The notes beneath the pieces were generated by a model. The model was not told where the DNA came from. It saw nothing but the letters and a program-made list of their open reading frames with translations, and made no database searches. This document shows, in pieces, positions 25,818-33,446 of a DNA stretch of 64,000 bases. The stretch's first letter is position 1; every line of letters starts with the position of its first letter. The translations under genes and the position numbers were made by a program. Source of the DNA: HGM04593 sp045588485. Lineage in GTDB: Bacteria > Bacteroidota > Bacteroidia > Bacteroidales > Bacteroidaceae. The stretch spans positions 1 through 64,000 of the forward strand of contig JAZNEI010000014.1 of assembly GCA_045588485.1 (NCBI GenBank), given 5' to 3'.

Positions 25818-25870
25818 TCCCCCAAGGACTACCTATTACATAGGCGGTTCCGGGGGGGAGTTATTCTTTT
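25818..25870 (+). terminator. Terminator-like hairpin after the recombinase relic
   Basis: CCCCC...GGAC...CCTA pairs with TAGG...GTTCC...GGGGG (25819-25834 with 25841-25856), followed by TTATTCTTTTTT. Confidence 0.7.
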
Positions 25871-25884
25871 TTCTGTCGCCTATC

Positions 25885-26175
25885 TTATACCATTGTAAGA
25901 TGTCTGCGGCGGAGTGCTGTAAGTACGCTTTCCGAAGCTATTGGATTCAGACCACGGAATGTTGTACGGCTCTTTAGTTCTGCGAGCGACATTACAAGCA
26001 ATAATTTTGCAATACATTCATCGGCGAATGAATTGCTTACAACATTTACACCGGTAAAATCGAGAACAACACGGTCATTCTGCTCAATCAACGGCTGCAA
26101 AGATTCACGCACACGCTTACCCAAAGGGCGTGTACCTAAATTCTCACCATATTCTCTAAAATTAAATATTACCAT
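25885..26175 (-). CDS. STAS-like domain protein (DUF4325)
   Basis: A 96-residue protein whose core VVLDFTGVNVVSNSFADECI at residues 36-55 matches the STAS-like DUF4325 family (compare the D-F-x-G-V-x-x-x-x-S-F-A/D motif of anti-sigma antagonists). It overlaps the upstream GHKL ATPase gene by 7 bp, so the two are co-translated. The pair recalls the SpoIIAA/SpoIIAB partner-switch logic, a comparison based on architecture only. Confidence 0.75.
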   Translation of the reverse strand: MVIFNFREYGENLGTRPLGKRVRESLQPLIEQNDRVVLDFTGVNVVSNSFADECIAKLLLVMSLAELKSRTTFRGLNPIASESVLTALRRRHLTMV

Positions 26176-26822
26176 AGTTCCGTTAATTCGTTGTCGTTCA
26201 AAAATGTTTCGTTATATTGTGCAGCCACGTTTGCACGGTTGGCAACAACATCAGCCGGATTAATCTCCTTGTTTGTATGAAGCTGGAGATAGACTATTGT
26301 GCCCTGCCAAAATTCACTATCTTTTGTTTCTTCGACACCATCCTGTACTTGCATAGTGTATTTACCGGAGCGAACCTCAAAAACCAATCCTGCATCCCTT
26401 GCAAGCAACGATGTTGAGTACAATCCAAATCCCATACCTTTACCGTCAGTAATGGCATCCTTGATGCATATTTTTAGCGCATCAGGTTCAGATATTCCGG
26501 CATATACTGTATTTTCCGAGAGTGATGCTTGTACACCAATGCCATCGTCTGCCACCAAAAAGCTTAGAACATGGTTCGTCGAATCGTAGTGAGTAAGAAC
26601 TGTACCAAGTTCTTTTCCTGAATGTGTAAGTACATTATCCAAAATCTCATAAAAGCAATAGCTCATTGCTTGTAACACTGTCGTTTCAATATCAATATAC
26701 TGTGTCAGTACACCAACAACACGTTGATATACATCGTAGATGTTCTTTTCATCAAAAACATCTATTGTAATATCATCGCTTACCGATGAGAAATACTGTT
26801 TTATGAGTACAGATAGGTTCAT
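26169..26822 (-). CDS. GHKL-type ATP-binding protein paired with the STAS-like protein
   Basis: A 217-residue protein with a histidine-kinase-like ATPase domain: N box YEILDNVLTHSG (residues 63-74), G1 box VADDGIGVQ (about 95-103) and G2 box GKGMGFGLYSTS (about 130-141). No histidine phosphoacceptor or membrane segment is present, so it is not a sensor kinase but an RsbW/SpoIIAB-like kinase or a related ATPase. It overlaps the STAS-like gene. Target unknown; the ECF sigma factor 600 bp away is not of the class normally controlled by such pairs. Confidence 0.78.
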   Translation of the reverse strand: MNLSVLIKQYFSSVSDDITIDVFDEKNIYDVYQRVVGVLTQYIDIETTVLQAMSYCFYEILDNVLTHSGKELGTVLTHYDSTNHVLSFLVADDGIGVQASLSENTVYAGISEPDALKICIKDAITDGKGMGFGLYSTSLLARDAGLVFEVRSGKYTMQVQDGVEETKDSEFWQGTIVYLQLHTNKEINPADVVANRANVAAQYNETFLNDNELTELW

Positions 26823-26994
26823 AACAAATACTTATACTGCAAAGATATAATGAAAAACATCAAAAAACACAAACACAGCAAATAATTTTCAATACTTATG
26901 TTTTATTGATATTTGAATACACAATAGGAATTGTAATCAGTAAACGTTGTTTTGGGCTATATCAAGAGGAGATACTCGAAACCTACGATTGCTT

Positions 26995-27225
26995 GACTTT
27001 CTAAATCAACAAATAGAATAATCCCCGAAAGTGCTATTAACGAAGTTAATATTGCCACTTTTACAACAAAAATACTAACAAACGAGCGAGAAATATAAAG
27101 CTTGCTTTAATATTTTTCAAAGCGAGTGCAGTCTATTTTAGAGGTTTACCTCAAAAATACTAAAGCAAGCCCACCTTTTCATAAAATCATAAGGTTATTC
27201 ATTGGTGCGCCATAGAAACCTCTTG
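26995..27225. repeat. Dispersed intergenic repeat, copy 2 (units A-C-B)
   Basis: Unit A (27010-27060) is followed by unit C (about 27070-27160, with GCGAGTGCAGTCTATTTT at 27122-27139) and unit B (27165-27225, ending ATTGGTGCGCCAT). Copy 1 at 3530-3665 has A joined directly to B, and copy 3 at 28990-29160 has A-C without B. CTCAAAAATACTA sits at both A/B-type junctions. Confidence 0.75.
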
Positions 27226-27352
27226 AAAACAGAGGCTTCCGAAGAACGTCTTGTCTGATTCTACCATAGAATGTACCGTAATAGCACCTAATTCGACTAC
27301 CCTATTTTGTTTTTTGCGGTCATACCCACTAACACCTCGCTATTTACAAAAG

Positions 27353-27385
27353 CAATGGAGCTTACCACTCGCGCAAGCTCCATTG
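27353..27385 (-). terminator. Terminator of the ECF sigma gene
   Basis: An 11-bp stem CAATGGAGCTT / AAGCTCCATTG with an 11-nt loop lies 37 bp after the sigma gene's stop; the U-run (CTTTTG) is short. Confidence 0.6.
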
Positions 27386-27421
27386 TTCATATCAAAAAAA
27401 ACAAAATCTCAAACAACATTC

Positions 27422-27928
27422 CTATAAAAGAAAATCCTTCAACTTCTCCTGCAAGCTACGCCTTGTCAAAAAGATTCTACTTTTTACAGTACCCAATGGC
27501 AACGACAACTTATCGGCAATTTCCCTATACTTAAATCCAGAGACGAACATCGAGAACGGTGCCTTGTAAATCTCGGGCAACGAGTTCAGGACACGATGAA
27601 GTTCCTTGCGGTCATAATCGTTCTCTGTTATGTAATCTTTGCCCAGTTGAGTACTATCAATATTATGTAGATTATCAGTATAATCCACATATGTCTGTTC
27701 ACGTAAAACTTTCCTATAATTATTTATAAATAAATTACGCATTATTGTATACACCCACCCTTTAAAATTTGTATCCGGCGTATACTTTTCCATATTTTCA
27801 AGGGCACGCAAAGATGTCTCCTGTAGCAAATCATTTGCCTCCTCTTTGTCGGCAGTCAATTTAAACGCAAATCTTTGTAACTCCGATTGCATCTCAAGCA
27901 AATCTCTTCTAAAAGCTGCTGCATTCAT
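27422..27928 (-). CDS. ECF-type RNA polymerase sigma factor
   Basis: A 168-residue sigma factor from the start MNAAAFRRDLL. Region 2 spans about 10-80 (FAFKLTADKEEANDLLQETS, the -10 recognition segment NFKGWVYTIMRNLFINNYRK) and region 4 about 105-160 (FSMFVSGFKYREIADKLSLP, GTVKSRIFLTRR). There is no adjacent anti-sigma gene. An ATG three codons upstream is possible but the chosen start fits the family better. It lies inside the first accessory block but resembles housekeeping-type Bacteroidales ECF factors, so it may be a resident gene. Confidence 0.88.
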   Translation of the reverse strand: MNAAAFRRDLLEMQSELQRFAFKLTADKEEANDLLQETSLRALENMEKYTPDTNFKGWVYTIMRNLFINNYRKVLREQTYVDYTDNLHNIDSTQLGKDYITENDYDRKELHRVLNSLPEIYKAPFSMFVSGFKYREIADKLSLPLGTVKSRIFLTRRSLQEKLKDFLL

Positions 27929-28068
27929 AATTATCAAACAATTTACAATCCCTCATCAGGAATCTGACGTAAAACATCTTCACCTACACTCACAAAACGC
28001 AAGCTCCGTAGCAACACCATCTTTTTCAAACATTTTTCTTTCATGATTTTTCAACTTTTAATTTTACA

Positions 28069-28177
28069 ATAAGAATATTTTCGCTATATTTGCATGCAAA
28101 TATCTTACACACGCCCTTAAAACAACACAAAGATAAGAAGATATTCTTAACATACAAGAACACAAGATAAGAATATT
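28069..28177 (+). promoter_or_regulatory. Operator/promoter region of the S24-type repressor
   Basis: The -7 box TATATTTG (28085-28092) lies within an 18-bp perfect palindrome ATATTTGCATGCAAATAT (28086-28103), so a bound dimer would block the promoter. In addition TAAGAATAT occurs three times: 28070-28078 and 28168-28176 direct, 28141-28149 inverted. This is the pattern of an autoregulated repressor. Confidence 0.65.
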
Positions 28178-28219
28178 ACATACAAAGCATTTATTTAGAT
28201 TCATTCCAAACAGCAAAAT

Positions 28220-28879
28220 ATGAAACACGCTATAAAAGAACGAATTATAGAATTCATCAATTATAAAGGCATAAGCAAAAACGCTTTTGAAACCGCTTGT
28301 AACATGTCAAAAAGGTACTTGAGCAACCTAAAAGGCACACCCGGAGCAAGAATAATCAAGAATATTCACGACGCTTTTCCTGAACTAAATACGACATGGC
28401 TCATTACCGGCACAGGAGAAATGCTCTCCGAAGAGGCTGAAAACCAAGAGTCCGCTATTCTGGAAGAGAACCGCGCACCTATACTACCCACCGTTGTAGC
28501 AGGAAGACCCGACACAGACATCCTCAAATATGTCAAAAAGAACTATAACAACCTGGAGCTGTCACACGTCATAGTCCTGGACACCCCGATAGACATGTGG
28601 CATATAATACGGGACGATGCAATGTTTCCCACGTTCAAAGTGGGCGACAAGATAGCTTTGCTTGCATACAACAAAGGCGAGGAGAATCCAATCCCGGGTA
28701 AAATATACGCAGTAGATACTACAATCAACGGCCTCATAATCCGTAAACTCGTACCCGAAGACAACGGCTCATATGTCGCAAAATCATTAAACGAGGAGAG
28801 ATATCCCGATTTCATTATTAAAGAAGAGGAAATCATACGCATATTCCGCATCGTATATTTAGGCAGAAGCATTGTATAG
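28220..28879 (+). CDS. S24/LexA-like repressor with catalytic serine replaced
   Basis: A 219-residue protein: N-terminal HTH-like part (residues 1-65; MKHAIKERIIEFINYKGIS, ACNMSKRYLSNLKG) and a C-terminal S24 peptidase fold. The usual Gly-x-Ser-Met-x-Pro-Thr motif reads DDAMFPTFKVGD (about 131-142), with Ala in place of the nucleophile; the general-base region GLIIRKLVP retains Lys (about 175). It therefore should dimerise and repress but not self-cleave. The first ~30 residues are less typical of the HTH, which lowers certainty about DNA contacts. It is the classic regulator type of phages and integrative elements. Confidence 0.8.
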   Translation: MKHAIKERIIEFINYKGISKNAFETACNMSKRYLSNLKGTPGARIIKNIHDAFPELNTTWLITGTGEMLSEEAENQESAILEENRAPILPTVVAGRPDTDILKYVKKNYNNLELSHVIVLDTPIDMWHIIRDDAMFPTFKVGDKIALLAYNKGEENPIPGKIYAVDTTINGLIIRKLVPEDNGSYVAKSLNEERYPDFIIKEEEIIRIFRIVYLGRSIV

Positions 28880-28935
28880 CCGGCCCGATAATCGATAGCG
28901 CATTGAGTAAGCAATTTTAAATAATTATATACAGC

Positions 28936-28969
28936 AAGGAGAGAACTCACACGGGTTCTCTCCTTTTTC
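28936..28969 (+). terminator. Terminator of the S24-type repressor gene
   Basis: Stem AAGGAGAGAAC / GTTCTCTCCTT with an 8-nt loop, followed by TTTTT. Confidence 0.9.
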
Positions 28970-28989
28970 ATATCCATAGTAGAAAAAGA

Positions 28990-29160
28990 ATTATTACTGT
29001 CCGATAAAAATAGAATAATCCCCAAAGGTGCTATTGACGAAGCTAATATTGCTACTTTTACCTCAAAGATACTAACAAACGAGCGAGAAATATGAAGTTC
29101 CTTCAATATTTTTCAAAGCGAGTGCAGTCTATTTTCGAGGTTTGTCTTATAAGACAAACC
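28990..29160. repeat. Dispersed intergenic repeat, copy 3 (units A-C)
   Basis: Contains GATAAAAATAGAATAATCCC, the conserved unit A, then unit C with AAAGCGAGTGCAGTCTATTT at about 29116-29135. It ends 15 bp before the second copy of the GGGtGRT 3' end. Confidence 0.75.
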
Positions 29161-29221
29161 TAATTCACTATTTGGGGGCCGTATGCACTCAGACGCACAG
29201 TTTGCAGGTTCTTCATCGGTT

Positions 29222-29290
29222 AACTTCGTTTTCCTCCTTCTCGCTCGGCAAAGCAAACAAGTTTTCTTTGCACTTACTCGAGCGTCAGTT
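29222..29290. mobile_element. 69-bp insertion in the GGGtGRT fragment (MITE-like)
   Basis: Sits between TCATCGGTT and CCCGCACACG, which are contiguous in the intact gene. It ends in GTT, repeating the GTT before it (possible 3-bp target duplication), and begins AACT and ends AGTT. Confidence 0.55.
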
Positions 29291-29328
29291 CCCGCACACG
29301 TAGAGATGATGGGCTTCCTCGGCATCGG

Positions 29329-29401
29329 GCAAGTAATGTGCAAATGAGTGAATGGAAGTTTACTTACATTTACAACGAATGCAGCCATTACTCGCCACAG
29401 G
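29329..29401. mobile_element. ~73-bp insertion in the GGGtGRT fragment (MITE-like)
   Basis: Begins GCAAGTAATG and ends CATTACTCGC-CACAGG, giving imperfect terminal inverted repeats (GC[A/G]AGTAATG). It interrupts GGCATCGG / CAACAACCC, contiguous in the intact gene. It codes for nothing recognisable. Confidence 0.55.
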
Positions 29402-29468
29402 CAACAACCCTATGGTAGGTGCTACTGTTGCTATTGCCGTTAATATTGCATCGGTTCTTGCAAAGTAA

Positions 29469-29784
29469 ATATTATTGATTTAACACTTTACAATAGTAGT
29501 GTAAAATGTTTGAGCTATGGTATTTTAGTATCAGCTCCAAAATGACAAAAAGGAGAAATGTCGGAGCGCGTATCTTATAGCTGAAACTTAAAAGCTATGA
29601 CAATAGGATTCTTAACAAATTTATTTGTCGGCAATAGAGGGTGCTACTCGATTCGAGTAGAACAGCGGGAGGGGCGCCATTAGTCCCGAAAATCAGTCTC
29701 CAAAGAGCCGAAACTGATAATTTCGCAACCTCTTCAGTACTTTGTGCCATTATCTTCGCGGCACAAATTAAAAATCAATAAATT
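29469..29784. other. Gene-free spacer with a GC-richer structured patch
   Basis: No gene. It has a hairpin ACACTTTAC / GTGTAAAATGT (about 29482-29510), a near-perfect palindrome CTACTCGATTCGAGTAG (29645-29661) followed by GCGGGAGGGGCGCC, and then the ~80-bp upstream part of the inverted GIY-YIG repeat (GATAATTTCGCAACCTC onward, 29718-29784). Confidence 0.5.
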
Positions 29785-30101
29785 ATGGAGCTTGATATTA
29801 AAGATTGCCGCAGTATGAGTGCAGAGGAGATTGTCGATTATATGATAAAGCTTAACCCAGAGCTTCGTGGGCCGATTAAGCGCTTGAGGGTGTATGTCAG
29901 TGCAACGGGGAATATTGCCGAACGTCTGCGCCGTCATAATGCATCGAGGGCTATTTTTTGCGCTCAGACGGCTAATAGGGGGTGGCGGCAAAGGTCGAGG
30001 AGGTTGCTTGCAGTCAAGGCTTTAATATCGGCAATGTAACACACGGTGGCAATGGCACAAATAGTCATTCTATATATGTCTATGCTTGCGAGATAGACTA
30101 A
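29785..30101 (+). pseudogene. GIY-YIG-like small protein gene, frameshifted copy
   Basis: The first 60 codons (MELDIKDCRSMSAEEIVDYM, VYVSATGNIAERLRRHN) match the intact 105-codon copy on the opposite strand at 34327-34644. A one-base loss in the run after GCTAATAG (about 29970, TAGGGGGTGG versus TAGGCGGGTGG) shifts the frame; in the restored frame similarity continues to a stop at 30099-30101. The YVG-T-N-ERLRRH segment resembles the GIY-YIG nuclease core; here the second G is S, another sign of decay. Confidence 0.75.
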
Positions 30102-30189
30102 AAATATGCAATAGGGCGAGTAGGCTCTGTTGCTCTTTATATGAAGAAAAAGAATGGCATAGTTTGAATTCAGCCGTTCGGAATTGCCG

Positions 30190-30445
30190 AACAAGCAAAT
30201 AACCACATCACCACATAGCTTTCCGCTACGGGTTCGGTGGTTTAATAGCTTGGAACATTCATCAAAGGGACAAATCCTTAATGGTTACTTTTACTTTGCT
30301 ATTCTTCCAATAAGACCGAGAGGCTCTTCGTCCTTTCTATACCTCAACGAGTAAATTATTTATTTTCCATATTATTAGTTGCTATGTCCCCTCTCCCCAA
30401 AAAGTCCGGACTATAGCTATTTCTATATATGAAGGTTTTGAACGG
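30190..30445 (+). repeat. ~250-bp direct repeat, left copy, flanking the cargo module
   Basis: Shares CACATAGCT-TCCGCTACGG, GGTGGTTTAATAG, CATCAAAGGGAC, TTGCTATTCTTCCAATAA and TTAGTTGCTATGTCCCCTCTC in the same order and spacing with 33446-33695. No coding frame is conserved between the copies. A CACC/GGTGG hairpin opens each copy. It could be a noncoding RNA or an element end. Confidence 0.75.
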
Positions 30446-30613
30446 AATTGGGATAAATGCACTATGCTTCAATCTTATTATAATATTTTTAAGAAAAATC
30501 GAACTAAATCAATATAAAATTCTTTATCCTCATAGATTCTTATTACTTTTGCTTATAGTTATGCTATAAAAGTAGGACTAATATTAGTACAATATTATAA
30601 TAGGTAAGATATT

Positions 30614-30832
30614 ATGGATAAAAAGACACTTGAATTTGTGACGTTTTGCATAACCAAACTTTCCATATTGTTGAAACTACCACAAAAAGAAATATATACC
30701 CGTTTAAAATCATCAGGTATTTTATATGAATACATCATTCCCTCATACGATGTACTTCACACATTCAGCTCTCGATACTTGATGGAAGATCTTACTGAAT
30801 ACATGAGGGAGAAAGGAGTTTTAGAAGCATGA
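30614..30832 (+). CDS. DUF3791 family protein
   Basis: A 72-residue protein, MDKKTLEFVTFCITKLSILL, with L-K-SGILYEYIIPSYDVLHTFS and a YLMEDL-EYM end, matching DUF3791. Such genes flank DUF3990 genes in Bacteroidales and Firmicutes. Its stop overlaps the start of the DUF3990 gene by 4 bp (ATGA). The region is markedly more AT-rich than the core genes. Function unproven; a partner or antitoxin of the DUF3990 protein is plausible. Confidence 0.75.
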   Translation: MDKKTLEFVTFCITKLSILLKLPQKEIYTRLKSSGILYEYIIPSYDVLHTFSSRYLMEDLTEYMREKGVLEA

Positions 30833-31302
30833 AACTATATCATTCATCTAATGTTATTGTTGAATATCCAGATACTTTGCATTCTCGCAATTATCTAGAT
30901 TTTGGTCGTGGCTTTTACCTAACTTCATTAAATGAACAGGCTGTAAGATATGCACAGCGTTTCAAGAGAAGAGGACAACAAGCATGGCTCAACACATACG
31001 AATTTTCTATCGATGATGATTCTCACTGGAAAATCATTAAATTTGACTCTTATGATGAACAATGGCTTGATTTTGTCGCTCAATGCCGGGATGGAAAAGA
31101 TGTTGGAGATTACGATTTGGTTATTGGAGGAATCGCCAATGATAGAGTAATCCTCACTCTTGATAGATATTTCGCTCACGAAATATCACAAGAAGAAGCT
31201 CTTGGACTATTGCGTTTTGAAAAGCCCAATATACAATATTGTATACGTACAGAAAGAATGTTGCGTGAATGTCTTACCTATATAAATTGTGAACAGATAT
31301 GA
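30829..31302 (+). CDS. DUF3990 family protein (predicted ADP-ribosyltransferase-like)
   Basis: A 157-residue protein matching DUF3990: LYHSSNVIVEYPDTLHSRNY (residues 3-22), LDFGRGFYLTSLNEQAVRYA (24-43) and DYDLVIGGIANDRVI (about 104-118). The order Tyr-His-Ser, then GFYLT, then a D/G-rich strand resembles the H-Y-E fold of ADP-ribosyltransferases, to which the family has been related. It overlaps both neighbouring DUF3791 genes by 4 bp, giving a three-gene translationally coupled cassette. A toxin-type role is inference. Confidence 0.75.
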   Translation: MKLYHSSNVIVEYPDTLHSRNYLDFGRGFYLTSLNEQAVRYAQRFKRRGQQAWLNTYEFSIDDDSHWKIIKFDSYDEQWLDFVAQCRDGKDVGDYDLVIGGIANDRVILTLDRYFAHEISQEEALGLLRFEKPNIQYCIRTERMLRECLTYINCEQI

Positions 31303-31517
31303 GCGAAGATGGCAAACAAGTAATGAGAAGTGCCCAATGTGCTAGAATTATTCTTTGTATTTGTAAAATGTATGGCGTATCGATTGATGAAGCGACAGAT
31401 ATATATTATAATTCAGAAACGGCTGATATGATTGAAGAGGGAATAGCTGATTTACATTGTCGAAGCGACAAGTATTTGGCTGAAGAAATTTGGAAGGAGT
31501 ATCAAGAAACGAAATAG
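31299..31517 (+). CDS. Second DUF3791-like protein of the cassette
   Basis: A 72-residue protein (CARIILCICKMYGVSIDEAT, ADMIEEGIADLHCRSDKYLA) of DUF3791-like length and pattern, divergent from the first copy (about 15 percent visible identity). Its start overlaps the DUF3990 stop (ATGA). Confidence 0.65.
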   Translation: MSEDGKQVMRSAQCARIILCICKMYGVSIDEATDIYYNSETADMIEEGIADLHCRSDKYLAEEIWKEYQETK

Positions 31518-31608
31518 GGTGCATAAAGAAGATATTAGCAAAACGAACAGATAGGAAAGATTTTTTAGTAGAAAGTGTTATTGAAATTATCTTTAAACAA
31601 AGTAAAAT

Positions 31609-32343
31609 ATGAGTAATAATATAGTAGTATTTGAAAATATTGAGCAGTGCATTCTTAAAGAAATAAGAGAAGCACATTATGCTATATTTGTTTCAGTAGC
31701 ATGGTTTACAAATAAGAAACTGTTTAAAGCCTTACTAGACAAGGCTAAGAATAACTGCTATATTTCGATAATCATACAATTGGATGATATAAATTCTCAA
31801 AGTGGAATAGATTACACGCAAATTCAGATAGGTCGCTCAGAATGTTTTAAAATTTCTAAGGATGAAGAATTGTTGCATGATAAGTTTTGTGTCATTGATT
31901 TTAAAAAAGTCATTACTGGTTCATATAACTGGACTTACCAAGCATTACATAACAGTGAGAATATTATTATTTTGAATGATCCATCTATTGCCTCTCAATA
32001 TATCTGTAGATTTGAACAGCAGAAAGCTAAATTTAAAAATTCAAGCACACAAAAAAAGACTTCAACAATATCGGAAACCAACAATATAGTCTATACATCA
32101 AGAAACGTTTCGGCATTACCAAAAAGCAAACAATGTTCAATTTGCAAAAAAGAAATAGGTTATAGTGATATTTATTGTCAACATTGTGGAGAACTACAAA
32201 AGGAATTTTCACATAGTAAAAAAACAATAGTAGTAACGTGCAGAAGATGTTCGCATAAACAAGAAGAGGCCCTACTTGATGCAGTGAGTACAAAATTTTG
32301 CACATTTTGTGGTAGTGATAATTTAGAATGGAAGTTTGAATAA
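31609..32343 (+). CDS. Phospholipase D-like nuclease-type protein with two C-terminal zinc ribbons
   Basis: A 244-residue protein. Residues 1-140 form one PLD-like domain: YAIFVSVAWFTNKKLFKALL, then the HxK motif LLHDKFCVID (about 86-95) and GSYNWTYQALHNSENI (about 104-119). Single-HKD proteins act as dimers and include nucleases. Residues about 175-200 (CSICKKEIGYSDIYCQHCG) and 215-240 (CRRC...FCTFCG) are CxxC zinc ribbons. Strongly AT-rich. The next gene follows after 10 bp and also begins with zinc ribbons, so the two probably act together; the target is unknown. Confidence 0.78.
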   Translation: MSNNIVVFENIEQCILKEIREAHYAIFVSVAWFTNKKLFKALLDKAKNNCYISIIIQLDDINSQSGIDYTQIQIGRSECFKISKDEELLHDKFCVIDFKKVITGSYNWTYQALHNSENIIILNDPSIASQYICRFEQQKAKFKNSSTQKKTSTISETNNIVYTSRNVSALPKSKQCSICKKEIGYSDIYCQHCGELQKEFSHSKKTIVVTCRRCSHKQEEALLDAVSTKFCTFCGSDNLEWKFE

Positions 32344-32353
32344 ATAGGGAATT

Positions 32354-33446
32354 ATGGCAGAAAAAAAAATTAGTTGGGTAGCAACCTTATGGACCAATAT
32401 AAAAGCATATTGCCCAATCTGCAAAAGAGCTTTTACAGGATATTATTGCCCTTCTTGTGGATTGCCTAAAAAAAACAGCAAATATGCCATTAGTAAATAT
32501 GGTTCTCTACACAATTGCGACCATTATCATTTTCGCCCAGAATTTTCTTCATTCGAGAATTTTCAATTGTGTGACAAATGCTATACTAGTAATCCATATA
32601 ATGCGAAATATTGTAGAAATTGCGGAGAGAACATCGTTTCAAATGCTAGAGATGCTAATGGGCATGGTTGGATAGATCTTGGGCTTTCTGTCCTTTGGTC
32701 ATCAGAAAGCATGGAGGACTTTTATCCTTGGAGGGATAGTACAATATTAACCAAATACAGTGAAAAGCTAGATTGTGATTTTAAAGCAAACGGTGATGAT
32801 ATTGCAACAATTAAATGGGGAAAGAAATGGAGAGTTCCTACTAAAGAAGAATTTGAAGAATTAATAGATAAATGTACTTGGGAAAAAATTCTACTTCTCG
32901 AATCAAATGAACATGCACTTAAAGTTACGGGGCCGAATGGGAAATATATATTATTGAAAACAACTGGTGTTTCAGGATGCAGAAGAAGAGCCCCTTTAAT
33001 TTAGGTTTTAATGAACTTGAATACAGTTTATGCTCTTTTTGGACCTCATCAGAAGTTTTCAAAGAAGGTTTTCCTTCTACGGGAGCAGTCTTCCTGTATA
33101 ATGGTTATGCCAGTTTCAAACCCACATTAACTTTTAAACAAAGGGAAAGCAAGTTTGAAGGCGGTTTTTATCTAGCAACAAAATCTTATTTCGCGGGTCT
33201 TACCAACAATACAGAATTGGCTAAACATACCATCAATACTGAAAGCGACGCAAAAAGAGAATTAGAAGAACGCAGGAATAATGAAAAAAAGACATGGAAT
33301 ATAGGCATTTTTTATGGCTTGAGACTCCATTCAAATTCGATAAATCAAAACTGTGTGATGAACATTACGGGATATTTCCTCGCGCTAAATACTTTGGATA
33401 CGCAATACGTCCCGTAGCTGATAAGAAATGGAAAGGTAAATTATGA
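32354..33446 (+). pseudogene. Zinc-ribbon/FISUMP-domain protein gene with two frameshifts
   Basis: The first frame (32354-33004) encodes two CxxC ribbons (CPICKRAFTGYYCPSCG; CDKCYTSNPYNAKYCRNCG) and the start of a Fibrobacter-type FISUMP domain (WIDLGLSVLWSS, WRVPTKEEFEELIDKCTW, LKVTGPNGKY). The domain continues in another frame from about 32990 (PFNLGFNELEYSLCSFWTSS), and after a second shift near 33313 ends with FGYAIRPVADKKWKGKL and a stop at 33444. Adding one C to the CCCC at 32991 and one T to the TTTTTT near 33312 restores a single ~363-residue protein. Both are homopolymers, so decay, slippage or base-calling error are all possible. Confidence 0.75.

Larger units (their letters stand above)
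29176..29468 (+). pseudogene. GGGtGRT gene 3'-end fragment, copy 2, with two small insertions
   Basis: Starting GGGCCGTATGCACTCAGACG it matches 25314-25463, including the TAA stop at 29466-29468, once two insertions (29222-29290 and about 29329-29401) are removed. Compared with the intact gene it has synonymous changes (GTC/GTA, CTT/CTC, GGT/GGC, ATC/ATT twice) and a GAT to AAT change. A short similarity continues past the stop (TGATTTA). It has no start or promoter. Confidence 0.9.

Noticed and set aside
29645..29700. tRNA-like TTCGA segment and GC-rich patch as a tRNA gene or att site
   Set aside because: No cloverleaf can be drawn; the TTCGA is part of a simple palindrome.
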